Of a stretch of 64,000 nucleotides of DNA, positions 19,261 through 33,998 are shown one piece after another (within the stretch, counting starts at the first letter, position 1; every line of letters starts with the position of its first letter). The stretch is from Apostichopus japonicus (Eukaryota; Echinodermata; Holothuroidea; Aspidochirotida; Stichopodidae). The notes beneath the pieces were generated by a model. That model did no database searches, was not told the origin of the DNA, and worked only from the letters and a program-made list of their open reading frames with translations. The stretch spans positions 31,947,666-32,011,665 of the forward strand of contig NC_092579.1 of NCBI RefSeq assembly GCF_037975245.1, written 5' to 3'. The translations under genes were made by a program, and so were the position numbers.

Positions 19261-20911
19261 GATCCAAAATACGTCACGCTCTCGAGGTACAGAGCACAAG
19301 CAACCGCGCCACGACAGCAGTTGATATAAATCTATGTTCGTTTCTAATACTTAAAGTTCCCAGAGACCGTATAAGATCGCGGCAAAAGCAAACTGCGCTG
19401 GCCTGGTCTCGAGCCCGCGATCCAAAATACGTCACGCTCTCGAGGTACAGAGAGCAACCAACCGCGCCACGACAGCAGTTGATATAAATCTTTGTTTGTT
19501 TCTAATACTTAAAGTTCCCAGAGACCGTATAGGATCGCGGAAAAAGCAAACTGCGCTGGCCTGTCTCGAGCCCGCGATCCAAAATGCGTCACGCTCTCGA
19601 GGTACAGAGCACAACCAACCGCGCCACGACAGCAGTTGATATAAATTAATGTTCGTTTCTTATACTTGAAGTTCCAGATACCTTATAGGATCGCGGCAAA
19701 AGCAAACTGCGCTGGCCTGGTCTCGATCCCGCGATCCAAAATACGTCACGCTCTCGAGGTACAGAGCACAACCAACCGCGCCACGACAGCAGTTGATATA
19801 AATCTATGTTCGTTTCTAATACTTAAAGTTCCCAGAGACCGTATAAGATCGCGGCAAAAGCGAACTGCCCCCACCTGGTCTCGATCCCGCGATCCAAAAT
19901 ACGTCACGCTCTCGAGGTACAGAGCACAACCAACCGCGCCACGACAGCAGTTGATATAAATCAATGTTTGTTTCTAATACTTAAAGTTCCAGAGATCGTA
20001 TTAGATCGCGGCAAAAGCGAACTGCCCCCACCTGGTCTCGAGCCCGCGATCCAAAGTACGTCACGCTCTCGAGGTACAGAGCACAACCAACCGCGCCACG
20101 ACAGCGGTTGATATAAATCTATGTTCGTTTCTAATACTTAAAGTTCCAGAGACCGTATGAGATCGCGGCAAAAGCAAACTGCCCCCACCTGGTCTCGAGC
20201 CCGCGATCCAAAATACGTCACGCTCTCGAGGTACAGAGCAACCAACCGCGCCACGACAGCAGTTGATATAAATCTATGTTCGTTTCTAATACTTAAAGTT
20301 TCAGAGACCGTACCAGATCGCGGCAAAAGCAAACTGCCCCCACCTGGTCTCGAGCCCGCGATCCAAAATACGTCACGCTATCGAGGTACAGAGCAACCAA
20401 CCGCGCCACGACAGCAGTTGATATAAATCTATGTTCGTTTCTAATACTTAAAGTTTCAGAGATCGTAAAAGATCGCGGCAAAAGCAAACTGCCCCCACCT
20501 GGTCTCGAGCCCGCGATCCAAAATACGTCACGCTCTCGAGGTACAGAGCAAGCAACCGCGCCACGACAGCAGTTGATATAAATCTATGTTCGTTTCTAAT
20601 ACTTAAAGTTTCAGAGACCGTAAAAGATCGCGGCAAAAGCAAACTGCCCCCACCTGGTCTCGAGCCCGCGATCCAAAATACGTCACGCTCTCGAGGTACA
20701 GAGCAACCAACCGCGCCACGACAGCAGTTGATATAAATCTATGTTCGTTTCTAATACTTAAAGTTCCAGAGACCGTATAAGATCCCGGCAAAAGCAAACT
20801 GCCCCCACCTGGTCTCGAGCCCGCGATCCAAATACGTCACGCTCTCGAGGTACAGAGCAAGCAACCGCGCCACGACAGCAGTTGATATAAATCTATGTTC
20901 GTTTCTAATAC

Positions 20912-23900
20912 TTAAAGTTCCAGAGACCGTACCAGATCGCGGCAAAAGCAAACTGCCCCCACCTGGTCTCGAGCCCGCGATCCAAAATACGTCACGCTCT
21001 CGAGGTACAGAGCAACCAACCGCGCCACGACAGCAGTTGATATAAATCTATGTTCGTTTCTAATACTTAAAGTTCCCAGAGACCGTATAAGATCGCGGCA
21101 AAAGCAAACTGCCCCCACCTGGTCTCGAGCCCGCGATCCAAAAATCGTCACGCTCTCGAGGTACAGAGCAACCAGCCGCGCCACGACAGCAGTTGATATA
21201 AATCTATGTTCGTTTCTAATACTTAAAGTTCCCAGAGACCGTATGAGATCGCGGCAAAAGCAAACTGCCCCCACCTTGTCTCGAGCCCGCGATCCAAAAT
21301 ACGTCACGCTCTCGAGGTACAGAGCAACCAACCGCGCCACGACAGCAGTTGATATAAATCTATGTTCGTTTCTAATACTTAAAGTTCCAGAGACCGTATA
21401 AGAACCCGGCAAAAGCAAACTGCCCCCACCTGGTCTCGAGCCCGCGATCCAAAATACGTCACGCTCTCGAGGTACAGAGCAACCAACCGCGCCACGACAG
21501 CAGTTGATATAAATCTATGTTCGTTTCTAATACTTAAAGTTCCCAGAGACCGTATAAGATCGCGGCAAAAGCAAACTGCCCCCACCTGGTCTCGAGCCCG
21601 CGATCCAAAATACGTCACGCTCTCGAGGTACAGAGCAAGCAACCGCGCCACGACAGCAGTTGATATAAATCTATGTTCGTTTCTAATACTTAAAGTTCCA
21701 GAGACCGTACCAGATCGCGGCAAAAGCAAACTGCCCCCACCTGGTCTCGAGCCCGCGATCCAAAATACGTCACGCTCTCGAGGTACAGAGCAACCAACCG
21801 CGCCACGACAGCAGTTGATATAAATCTATGTTCGTTTCTAATACTTAAAGTTCCCAGAGACCGTATAAGATCGCGGCAAAAGCAAACTGCCCCCACCTGG
21901 TCTCGAGCCCGCGATCCAAAATACGTCACGCTCTCGAGGTACAGAGCAACCAACCGCGCCACGACAGCAGTTGATATAAATCTATGTTCGTTTCTAATAC
22001 TTAAAGTTCCAGAGACCGTATTAGATCGAGGCAAAAGCAAACTGCCCCCACCTGGTCTCGAGCCCGCGATCCAAAATACGTCTCGCTCTCGAGGTACAGA
22101 GCACAACCAACCGCGCCACGACAGCAGTTGATATAAATCTATGTTCGTTTCTAATACTTAAAGTTCCCAGAGACCGTATAAGATCGCGGCAAAGGCAAAC
22201 TGCCGCCACCTGGTCTCGAGCCCGCGATCCAAAATACGTCACGCTCTCGAGGTACAGAGCAACCAACCGCGCCACGACAGCAGTTGATATAAATCTATGT
22301 TCGTTTCTAATACTTAAAGTTCCCAGAGACCGTATAAGATCGCGGCAAAAGCAAACTGCCCCCACCTGGTCTCGAGCCCGCGATCCAAAAATCGTCACGC
22401 TCTCGAGGTACAGAGCAACCAGCCGCGCCACGACAGCAGTTGATATAAATCTATGTTCGTTTCTAATACTTAAAGTTCCCAGAGACCGTATGAGATCGCG
22501 GCAAAAGCAAACTGCCCCCACCTTGTCTCGAGCCCGCGATCCAAAATACGTCACGCTCTCGAGGTACAGAGCAACCAACCGCGCCACGACAGCAGTTGAT
22601 ATAAATCTATGTTCGTTTCTAATACTTAAAGTTCCAGAGACCGTACCAGATCGCGGCAAAAGCAAACTGCCCCCACCTGGTCTCGAGCCCGCGATCCAAA
22701 ATACGTCACGCTCTCGAGGTACAGAGCAACCAACCGCGCCACGACAGCAGTTGATATAAATCTATGTTCGTTTCTAATACTTAAAGTTCCCAGAGACCGT
22801 ATAAGATCGCGGCAAAAGCAAACTGCCCCCACCTGGTCTCGAGCCCGCGATCCAAAATACGTCACGCTCTCGAGGTACAGAGCAACCAACCGCGCCACGA
22901 CAGCAGTTGATATAAATCTATGTTCGTTTCTAATACTTAAAGTTCCAGAGACCGTATTAGATCGAGGCAAAAGCAAACTGCCCCCACCTGGTCTCGAGCC
23001 CGCGATCCAAAATACGTCTCGCTCTCGAGGTACAGAGCACAACCAACCGCGCCACGACAGCAGTTGATATAAATCTATGTTCGTTTCTAATACTTAAAGT
23101 TCCCAGAGACCGTATAAGATCGCGGCAAAGGCAAACTGCCGCCACCTGGTCTCGAGCCCGCGATCCAAAATACGTCACGCTCTCGAGGTACAGAGCAACC
23201 AACCGCGCCACGACAGCAGTTGATATAAATCTATGTTCGTTTCTAATACTTAAAGTTCCCAGAGACCGTATAAGATCGCGGCAAAAGCAAACTGCCCCCA
23301 CCTGGTCTCGAGCCCGCGATCCAAAAATCGTCACGCTCTCGAGGTACAGAGCAACCAGCCGCGCCACGACAGCAGTTGATATAAATCTATGTTCGTTTCT
23401 AATACTTAAAGTTCCCAGAGACCGTATGAGATCGCGGCAAAAGCAAACTGCCCCCACCTTGTCTCGAGCCCGCGATCCAAAATACGTCACGCTCTCGAGG
23501 TACAGAGCAACCAACCGCGCCACGACAGCAGTTGATATAAATCTATGTTCGTTTCTAATACTTAAAGTTCCAGAGACCGTATAAGAACCCGGCAAAAGCA
23601 AACTGCCCCCACCTGGTCTCGAGCCCGCGATCCAAAATACGTCACGCTCTCGAGGTACAGAGCAACCAACCGCGCCACGACAGCAGTTGATATAAATCTA
23701 TGTTCGTTTCTAATACTTAAAGTTCCCAGAGACCGTATAAGATCGCGGCAAAAGCAAACTGCCCCCACCTGGTCTCGAGCCCGCGATCCAAAATACGTCA
23801 CGCTCTCGAGGTACAGAGCAAGCAACCGCGCCACGACAGCAGTTGATATAAATCTATGTTCGTTTCTAATACTTAAAGTTCCAGAGACCGTACCAGATCG

Positions 23901-24548
23901 CGGCAAAAGCAAACTGCCCCCACCTGGTCTCGAGCCCGCGATCCAAAATACGTCACGCTCTCGAGGTACAGAGCAACCAACCGCGCCACGACAGCAGTTG
24001 ATATAAATCTATGTTCGTTTCTAATACTTAAAGTTCCCAGAGACCGTATAAGATCGCGGCAAAAGCAAACTGCCCCCACCTGGTCTCGAGCCCGCGATCC
24101 AAAATACGTCACGCTCTCGAGGTACAGAGCAACCAACCGCGCCACGACAGCAGTTGATATAAATCTATGTTCGTTTCTAATACTTAAAGTTCCAGAGACC
24201 GTATTAGATCGAGGCAAAAGCAAACTGCCCCCACCTGGTCTCGAGCCCGCGATCCAAAATACGTCTCGCTCTCGAGGTACAGAGCACAACCAACCGCGCC
24301 ACGACAGCAGTTGATATAAATCTATGTTCGTTTCTAATACTTAAAGTTCCCAGAGACCGTATAAGATCGCGGCAAAGGCAAACTGCCGCCACCTGGTCTC
24401 GAGCCCGCGATCCAAAATACGTCACGCTCTCGAGGTACAGAGCAACCAACCGCGCCACGACAGCAGTTGATATAAATCTATGTTCGTTTCTAATACTTAA
24501 AGTTCCCAGAGACCGTATGAGATCGCGGCAAAAGCAAACTGCCCCCAC
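20912..24548 (-). repeat. Local block amplification, offsets 936, 1247 and 2183 bp
   Basis: The rare pair of variants CCAAAAATCG plus ACCAGCCGCG occurs at 21171, 22418 and 23354, spaced 1247 and 936 bp (8 and 6 monomers; total 2183, 14 monomers). Neighbouring variant monomers repeat with the same offsets, including GATCGAGG units near 22024, 22960 and 24207 and AAGGCAAACTGCCGCC units nearby. Confidence 0.8.
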
Positions 24549-27500
24549 ATGGTCTTGAGCCCGCGATTAAAAATACGTCACGCTCTCGAGGTACAGAGCA
24601 ACCAACCGCGCCACGACAGCAGTTGATATAAATCTATGTTCGTTTCTAATACTTAAAGTTCCAGAGACCGTATTAAATCGAGGCAAAAGCAAACTGCGCT
24701 GGCCTGGTCTCGAGCCCGAGATCCAAAATACGTCTCGCTCTCGAGGTACAGAGCACAACCAACCGCGCCACGACAGCAGTTGATATAAATCTATGTTCGT
24801 TTCTAATACTTAAAGTTCCAGAGACCGTATAAGATCGCGGCAAAAGCAAACTGCCCCCACCTGGTCTCGAGCCCGCGATCCAAAATACGTCACGCTCTCG
24901 AGGTACAGAGCAACCAACCGCGCCACGACAGCAGTTGATATAAATCTATGTTCGTTTCTAATACTTAAAGTTCCCAGAGACCGTACCAGATCGCGGCAAA
25001 AGCAAACTGCCCCCACCTGGTCTCGAGCCCGCGATCCAAAATACGTCACGCTCTCGAGGTACAGAGCAACCAACCGCGCCACGACAGCAGTTGATATAAA
25101 TCTATGTTCGTTTCTAATACTTAAAGTTCCCAGAGACCGTATAAGATCGCGGCAAAAGCAAACTGCCCCCACCTGGTCTCGAGCCCGCGATCCAAAATAC
25201 GTCACGCTCTCGAGGTACAGAGCAACCAACCGCGCCACGACAGCAGTTGATATAAATCTATGTTCGTTTCTAATACCTAAAGTATCCAGAGACCGTATAA
25301 GATCGCGGCAAAAGCAAACTGCCCCCACCTGGTCTCGAGCCCGCGATCCAAAATACGTCACGCTCTCGAGGTACAGAGCAAGCAACCGCGCCACGACAGC
25401 AGTTGATATAAATCTATGTTCGTTTCTAATACTTAAAGTTCCCAGAGACCGTATAAGATCGCGGCAAAAGCAAACTGCCCCCACCTGGTCTCGAGCCCGC
25501 GATCCAAAATACGTCACGCTCTCGAGGTACAGAGCAACCAACCGCGCCACGACAGCAGTTGATATAAATCTATGTTCGTTTCTAATACTTAAAGTTCCCA
25601 GAGACCGTATAAGATCGCGGCAAAAGCAAACTGCCCCCACCTGGTCTCGAGCCCGCGATCCAAAATACGTCACGCTCTCGAGGTACAGAGCAACCAACCG
25701 CGCCACGACAGCAGTTGATATAAATCTATGTTCGTTTCTAATACTTAAAGTTCCAGAGACCGTATAAGATCGCGGCAAAAGCAAACTGCCCCCACCTGGT
25801 CTCGAGCCCGCGATCCAAAATACGTCACGCTCTCGAGGTACAGAGCAACCAACCGCGCCACGACAGCAGTTGATATAAATCTATGTTCGTTTCTAATACT
25901 TAAAGTTCCCAGAGACCGTATAAGATCGCGGCAAAAGCAAACTGCCACCACCTGGTCTCGAGCCCGCGATCAAAAAATCGTCACGCTCTCGAGATACAGA
26001 GCAACCAACCGCGCCACGACAGCAGTTGATATAAATCTATGTTCGTTTCTAATACTTAAAGTTCACAGAGACCGTACCAGATCGCGGCAAAAGCAAACTG
26101 CCCCCACCTTGTCTCGAGCCCGCGATCCAAAATACGTCACGCTCTCGAGGTACAGAGCAACCAACCGCGCCACAACAGCAGTTGATATAAATCTATGTTC
26201 GTTTCTAATACTTAAAGTTCCCAGAGACCGTATAAGATCGCGGCAAAAGCAAACTGCCCCCACCTGGTCTCGAGCCCGCGATCCAAAATACGTCACGCTC
26301 TCGAGGTACAGAGCAAGCAACCGCGCCACGACAGCAGTTGATATAAATCTATGTTCGTTTCTAATACTTAAAGTTCCAGAGACCGTACCAGATCGCGGCA
26401 AAAGCAAACTGCCCCCACCTGGTCTCGAGCCCGCGATCCAAAATACGTCACGCTCTCGAGGTACAGAGCAAGCAACCGCGCCACGACAGCAGTTGATATA
26501 AATCTATGTTCGTTTCTAATACTTAAAGTTCCCAGAGACCGTATGAGATCGCGGCAAAAGCAAACTGCCCCCACCTGGTCTCGAGCCCGCGATCCAAAAT
26601 ACGTCACGCTCTCGAGGTACAGAGCAACCAACCGCGCCACGACAGCAGTTGATATAAATCTATGTTCGTTTCTAATACTTAAAGTTCCCAGAGACCGTAT
26701 AAGATCCCGGCAAAAGCAAACTGCCCCCACCTGGTCTCGAGCCCGCGATCCAAAATACGTCACGCTCTCGAGGTACAGAGCAACCAACCGCGCCACGACA
26801 GCAGTTGATATAAATCTATGTTCGTTTCTAATACTTAAAGTTCCAGAGACCGTATAAGATCGCGGCAAAAGCAAACTGCGCTGGCCTGGTCTCGAGCCCG
26901 CGATCCAAAATACGTAACGCTCTCGAGGTACAGAGCAACCAACACGACAGCAGTTGATATAAATCTATGTTCGTTTCTAATACTTAAAGTTCCCAGAGAC
27001 CGTATAAGATCGCGGCAAAAGCAAACTGCGCTGGCCTGGTCTCGAGCCCGCGATCCAAAATACGTCACGCTCTCGAGGTACAGAGCAACCAACCGCGCCA
27101 CGACAGCAGTTGATATAAATCTATGTTCGTTTCTAATACTTAAAGTTCCCAGAGACCGTAAAAGATCGCGGCAAAAGCAAACTGCCCCCACCTGGTCTCG
27201 AGCCCGCGATCCAAAATACGTCACGCTCTCGAGGTACAGAGCAACCAACCGCGCCACGACAGCAGTTGATATAAATCTATGTTCGTTTCTAATACTTAAA
27301 GTTCCCAGAGACCGTATGAGATCGCGGCAAAAGCAAACTGCCCCCACCTGGTCTCGAGCCCGCGATCCAAAATACGTCACGCTCTCGAGGTACAGAGCAA
27401 CCAACCGCGCCACGACAGCAGTTGATATAAATCTATGTTCGTTTCTAATACTTAAAGTTCCCAGAGACCGTATGAGATCGCGGCAAAAGCATACTGCCCC

Positions 27501-30500
27501 CACCTGGTCTCGAGCCCGCGATCCAAAATACGTCACGCTCTCGAGGTACAGAGCAACCAACCGCGCCACGACAGCAGTTGATATAAATCTATGTTCGTTT
27601 CTAATACTTAAAGTTCCAGAGACCGTATCAGATCGAGGCAAAAGCAAACTGCCCCCACCTGGTCTCGAGCCCGCGATCCAAAATACGTCTCGCTCTCGAG
27701 GTACAGAGCACAACCAACCGCGCCACGACAGCAGTTGATATAAATCTATGTTCGTTTCTAATACTTAAAGTCCCAGAGACCGTATGAGATCGCGGCAAAG
27801 GCAAACTGCCCCCACCTGGTCTCGAGCCCGCGATCCAAAATACGTCACGCTCTCGAGGTACAGAGCAACCAACCGCGCCACGACAGCAGTTGATATAAAT
27901 CTATGTTCGTTTCTAATACTTAAAGTTCCCAGAGACCGTATAAGATCACGGCAAAAGCAAACTGCCCCCACCTGGTCTCGAGCCCGCGATCCAAAATACG
28001 TCACGCTCTCGAGGTACAGAGCAACCAACCGCGCCACGACAGCAGTTGATATAAATCTATGTTCGTTTCTAATATTTAAAGTTCCAGAGACCGTATTAAA
28101 TCGAGGCAAAAGCAAACTGCGCTGGCCTGGTCTCGAGCCCGAGATCCAAAATACGTCTCGCTCTCGAGGTACAGAGCACAACCAACCGCGCCACGACAGC
28201 AGTTGATATAAATCTATGTTCGTTTCTAATACTTAAAGTTCCAGAGACCGTATAAGATCCCGGCAAAAGCAAACTGCCCCCACCTGGTCTCGAGCCCGCG
28301 ATCCAAAATACGTCACGCTCTCGAGGTACAGAGCAACCAACCGCGCCACGACAGCAGTTGATATAAATCTATGTTCGTTCCTAATACTTAAAGTTCCCAG
28401 AGACCGTATAAGATCCCGGCAAAAGCAAACTGCCCCCACCTGGTCTCGAGCCCGCGATCCAAAATACGTCACGCTCTCGAGGTACAGAGCAACCAACCGC
28501 GCCACGACAGCAGTTGATATAAATCTATGTTCGTTTCTAATACTTAAAGTTCTTAGAGACCGTATGAGATCGCGGCAAAAGCAAATTGCCCCCACCTTGT
28601 CTCGAGCCCGCGATCCAAAATACGACACGCTCTCGAGGTACAGAGCAACCAACCGCGCCACGACAGCAGTTGATATAAATCTATGTTCGTTTCTAATACT
28701 TAAAGTTCCAGAGACCGTATGAGATCGCGGCAAAAACAAGTTGCCCCCACCTTGTCTCGAGCCCGCGATCCAAAATACGACACGCTCTCGAGGTACAGAG
28801 CAACCAACCGCGCCACGACAGCAGTTGATATAAATCTATGTTCGTTTCTAATACTTAAAGTTCCAGAGACCGTATAAGATCCCGGCAAAAGCAAACTGCC
28901 CCCACCTGGTCTCGAGCCCGCGATCCAAAATACGTCACGCTCTCGAGGTACAGAGCAACCAACCGCGCCACGACAGCAGTTGATATAAATCTATGTTCGT
29001 TTCTAATACTTAAAGTTCCAGAGACCGTATAAGATCCCGGCAAAAGCAAACTGCCCCCACCTGGTCTCGAGCCCGCGATCCAAAATACGTCACGCTCTCG
29101 AGGTACAGAGCAACCAACCGCGCCACGACAGCAGTTGATATAAATCTATGTTCGTTTCTAATACTTAAAGTTCCAGAGACCGTATAAGATCGCGGCAAAA
29201 GCAAACTGTCCCCACCTGGTCTCGAGCCCGCGATCCAAAATACGTCATGCTCTCGAGGTACAGAGCAACCAACCGCGCCACGACAGCAGTTGATATAAAT
29301 CTATGTTCGTTTCTAATACTTAAAGTTCCCAGAGACCGTATAAGATCGAGGCAAAAGCAAACTGCCCCCACCTGGTCTCGAGCCCGCGATCCAAAATACG
29401 TCACGCTCTCGAGGTACAGAGCAACCAACCGCGCCACGACAGCAGTTGATATAAATCTATGTTCGTTTCTAATACTTAAAGTTCCCAGAGACCGTATAAG
29501 ATCGAGGAAAAAGCAAACTGCCCCCACCTGGTCTCGAGCCCGCGATCCAAAATACGTCACGCTCTCGAGGTACAGAGCAACCAACCGCGCCACGACAGCA
29601 GTTGATATAAATCTATGTTCGTTTCTAATACTTAAAGTTCCCAGAGACCGTATAAGATCCAGGCAAAAGCAAACTGCCCCCACCTGGTCTCGAGCCCGCG
29701 ATCCAAAATACGTCACGCTCTCGAGATACAGAGCAACCAACCGCGCCACGACAGCAGTTGATATAAATCTATGTTCGTTTCTAATACTTAAAGTTCCCAG
29801 AGACCGTATAAGATCGCCTCAAAAGCAAACTGCCCCCACCTGGTCTCGAGCCCGCGATCCAAAATACGTCACGCTATCGAGGTACAGAGCAACCAACCGC
29901 GCCACGACAGCAGTTGATATAAATCTATGTTCGTTTCTAATACTTAAAGTTCCAGAGACCGTACCAGATCGCGGCAAAAGCAAACTGCCCCCACCTGGTC
30001 TCGAGCCCGCGATCCAAAATACGTCACGCTATCGAGGTACAGAGCAACCAACCGCGCCACGACAGCAGTTGATATAAATCTATGTTCGTTTCTAATACTT
30101 AAAGTTTCAGAGACCGTACCAGATCGCGGCAAAAGCAAACTGCCCCCACCTGGTCTCGAGCCCGCGATCCAAAATACGTAACGCTCTCGAGGTACAGAGC
30201 AACCAACCGCGCCACGACAGCAGTTGATATAAATCTATGTTCGTTTCTAATACTTAAAGTTCCAGAGACCGTATAAGATCCCGGCAAAAGCAAACTGCCC
30301 CCACCTGGTCTCGAGCCCGCGATCCAAAATACGTCACGCTCTCGAGGTACAGAGCAACCAACCGCGCCACGACAGCAGTTGATATAAATCTATGTTCGTT
30401 TCTAATACTTAAAGTTCCCAGAGACCGTATAAGATCGAGGCAAAAGCAAACTGCCCCCACCTGGTCTCGAGCCCGCGATCCAAAATACGTCACGCTCTCG

Positions 30501-33500
30501 AGGTACAGAGCAACCAACCGCGCCACGACAGCAGTTGATATAAATCTATGTTCGTTTCTAATACTTAAAGTTCTTAGAGACCGTATAAGATCGCGGCAAA
30601 AGCAAATTGCCCCCACCTGGTCTCGAGCCCGCGATCCAAAATACGTCACGCTCTCGAGGTACAGAGCAAGCAACCGCGCCACGACAGCAGTTGATATAAA
30701 TCTATGTTCGTTTCTAATACTTAAAGTTCCCAGAGACCGTATAAGATCGCCTCAAATGCAAACTGCCCCCACCTGGTCTCGAGCCCGCGATCCAAAATAC
30801 GTCACGCTCTCGAGGTACAGAGCAACCAACCGCGCCACGACAGCAGTTGATATAAATCTATGTTCGTTTCTAATACTTAAAGTTTCAGAGACCGTACCAG
30901 ATCGCGGCAAAAGCAAACTGCCCCCACCTGGTCTCGAGCCCGCGATCCAAAATACGTCACGCTATCGAGGTACAGAGCAACCAACCGCGCCACGACAGCA
31001 GTTGATATAAATCTATGTTCGTTTCTAATACTTAAAGTTCCAGAGACCGTATAAGATCCCGGCAAAAGCAAACTGCCCCCACCTGGTCTCGAGCCCGCGA
31101 TCCAAAATACGTCACGCTCTCGAGGTACAGAGCAACCAACCGCGCCACGACAGCAGTTGATATAAATCTATGTTCGTTTCTAATACTTAAAGTTCCCAGA
31201 GACCGTATAAGATCGAGGCAAAAGCAAACTGCCCCCACCTGGTCTCGAGCCCGCGATTCAAAATACGTCACGCTCTCGAGGTACAGAGCAACCAACCGCG
31301 CCACGACAGCAGTTGATATAAATCTATGTTCGTTTCTAATACTTAAAGTTCCAGAGACCGTATAAGATCCCGGCAAAAGCAAACTGCCCCCACCTGGTCT
31401 CGAGCCCGCGATCCAAAATACGTCACGCTCTCGAGGTACAGAGCAACCAACCGCGCCACGACAGCAGTTGATATAAATCTATGTTCGTTTCTAATACTTA
31501 AAGTTCTTAGAGACCGTATAAGATCGCGGCAAAAGCAAATTGCCCCCACCTGGTCTCGAGCCCGCGATCCAAAATACGTCACGCTCTCGAGGTACAGAGC
31601 AACCAACCGCGCCACGACAGCAGTTGATATAAATCTATGTTCGTTCCTAATACTTAAAGTTCCCAGAGACCGTATAAGATCGCGGCAAAAGCAAACTGCC
31701 CCCACCTGGTCTCGAGCCCGCGATCCAAAATACGTCACGCTCTCGAGGTACAGAGCAACCAACTGCGCCACGACAGCAGTTGATATAAATCTATGTTCGT
31801 TTCTAATACTTAAAGTTCTTAGAGACCGTATAAGATCGCGGCAAAAGCAAATTGCCCCCACCTGGTCTCGAGCCCGCGATCCAAAATACGTCACGCTCTC
31901 GAGGTACAGAGCAACCAACCGCGCCACGACAGCAGTTGATATAAATCTATGCTCGTTTCTAATACTTAAAGTTCCCAGAGACCGTATAAGATCGAGGCAA
32001 AAGCAAACTGCCCCCACCTGGTCTCGAGCCCGCGATCCAAAATACGTCACGCTCTCGAGGTACAGAGCAACCAACCGCGCCACGACAGCAGTTGATATAA
32101 ATCTATGTTCGTTTCTAATACTTAAAGTTCCCAGAGACCGTATGAGATCGCGGCAAAAGCAAACTGCCCCCACCTGGTCTCGAGCCCGCGATCCAAAATA
32201 CGTCATGCTCTCGAGGTACAGAGCAACCAACCGCGCCACGACAGCAGTTGATATAAATCTATGTTCGTTTCTAATACTTAAAGTTCCCAGAGACCGTATG
32301 AGATCGCGGCAAAAGCAAACTGCCCCCACCTGGTCTCGAGCCCGCGATCCAAAATACGTCACGCTCTCGAGGTACAGAGCAACCAACCGCGCCACGACAG
32401 CAGTTGATATAAATCTATGTTCGTTTCTAATACTTAAAGTTCCCAGAGACCGTATGAGATCGCGGCAAAAGCAAACTGCCCCCACCTGGTCTCGAGCCCG
32501 CGATCCAAAATACGTCACGCTCTCGAGGTACAGAGCAACCAACCGCGCCACGACAGCAGTTGATATAAATCTATGTTCGTTTCTAATACTTAAAGTTCCC
32601 AGAGACCGTACCAGATCGCGGCAAAAGCAAACTGCCCCCACCTGGTCTCGAGCCCGCGATCCAAAATACGTCACGCTCTCGAGGTACAGAGCAACCAACC
32701 GCGCCACGACAGCAGTTGATATAAATCTATGTTCGTTTCTAATACTTAAAGTTTCAGAGACCGTACCAGATCACGGCAAAAGCAAACTGCCCCCACCTGG
32801 TCTCGAGCCCGCGATCCAAAATACGTCACGCTCTCGAGGTACAGAGCAAGCAACCGCGCCACGACAGCAGTTGATATAAATCTATGTTCTTTTCTAATAC
32901 TTAAAGTTTCAGAGACCGTATAAGAACCCGGCAAAAGCAAACTGCCCCCACCTGGTCTCGAGCCCGCGATCCAAAATACGTCACGCTCTCGAGGTACAGA
33001 GCAACCAACCGCGCCACGACAGCAGTTGATATAAATCTATGTTCGTTCCTAATACTTAAAGTTCCCAGAGACCGTATAAGATCCCGGCAAAAGCAAACTG
33101 CCCCCACCTGGTCTCGAGCCCGCGATCCAAACGACGTCACGCTCTCGAGGTACAGAGCAACCAACCGCACCACGACAGCAGTTGATATAAATCTATGTTC
33201 GTTTCTAATACTTAAAGTTCTTAGAGACCGTATAAGATCGCGGCAAAAGCAAATTGCCCCCACCTGGTCTCGAGCCCGCGATCCAAAATACGTCACGCTC
33301 TCGAGGTACAGAGCAACCAACCGCGCCACGACAGCAGTTGATATAAATCTATGTTCGTTTCTAATACTTAAAGTTCCAGAGACCGTATAAGATCCCGGCA
33401 AAAGCAAACTGCCCCCACCTGGTCTCGAGCCCGCGATCCAAAATACGTCACGCTCTCGAGGTACAGAGCAAACAACCGCGCCACGACAGCAGTTGATATA

Positions 33501-33998
33501 AATCTATGTTCGTTTCTAATACTTAAAGTTCCCAGAGACCGTATGAGATCGCGGCAAAAGCAAACTGCCCCCACCTGGTCTCGAGCCCGCGATCCAAAAT
33601 ACGTCACGCTCTCGAGGTACAGAGCAACCAAACGCGCCACGACAGCAGTTGATATAAATCTATGTTCGTTTCTAATACTTAAAGTTCTTAGAGACCGTAT
33701 CAGATCGCGGCAAAAGCAAATTGCCCCCACCTGGTCTCGAGCCCGCGATCCAAAATACGTCACGCTCTCGAGGTACAGAGCAACCAACCGTACCACGACA
33801 GCAGTTGATATAAATCTATGTTCGTTTCTAATACTTAAAGTTCCAGAGACCGTATAAGATCCCGGCAAAAGCAAACTGCCCCCACCTGGTCTCGAGCCCG
33901 CCATCCAAAATACGTCACGCTCTCGAGGTACAGAGCAACCAACCGTGCCACGACAGCAGTTGATATAAATCTATGTTCGTTTCTAATACTTAAAGTTC

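Larger units (their letters stand above)
18585..19970 (-). repeat. Divergent left-edge monomers of the satellite
   Basis: The first nine or so monomers differ from each other at many positions. The segment before the B box varies (GCGGTGGCCGGG, CACTGGCGTGG, GCGCTGGCCTGG, GCAGTGGCCGGG, CCCCACCTGG), and the D-arm dinucleotide AC is kept. Interior monomers are far more uniform. Such an edge-to-centre gradient is expected when unequal exchange homogenises the middle of an array. Confidence 0.8.
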
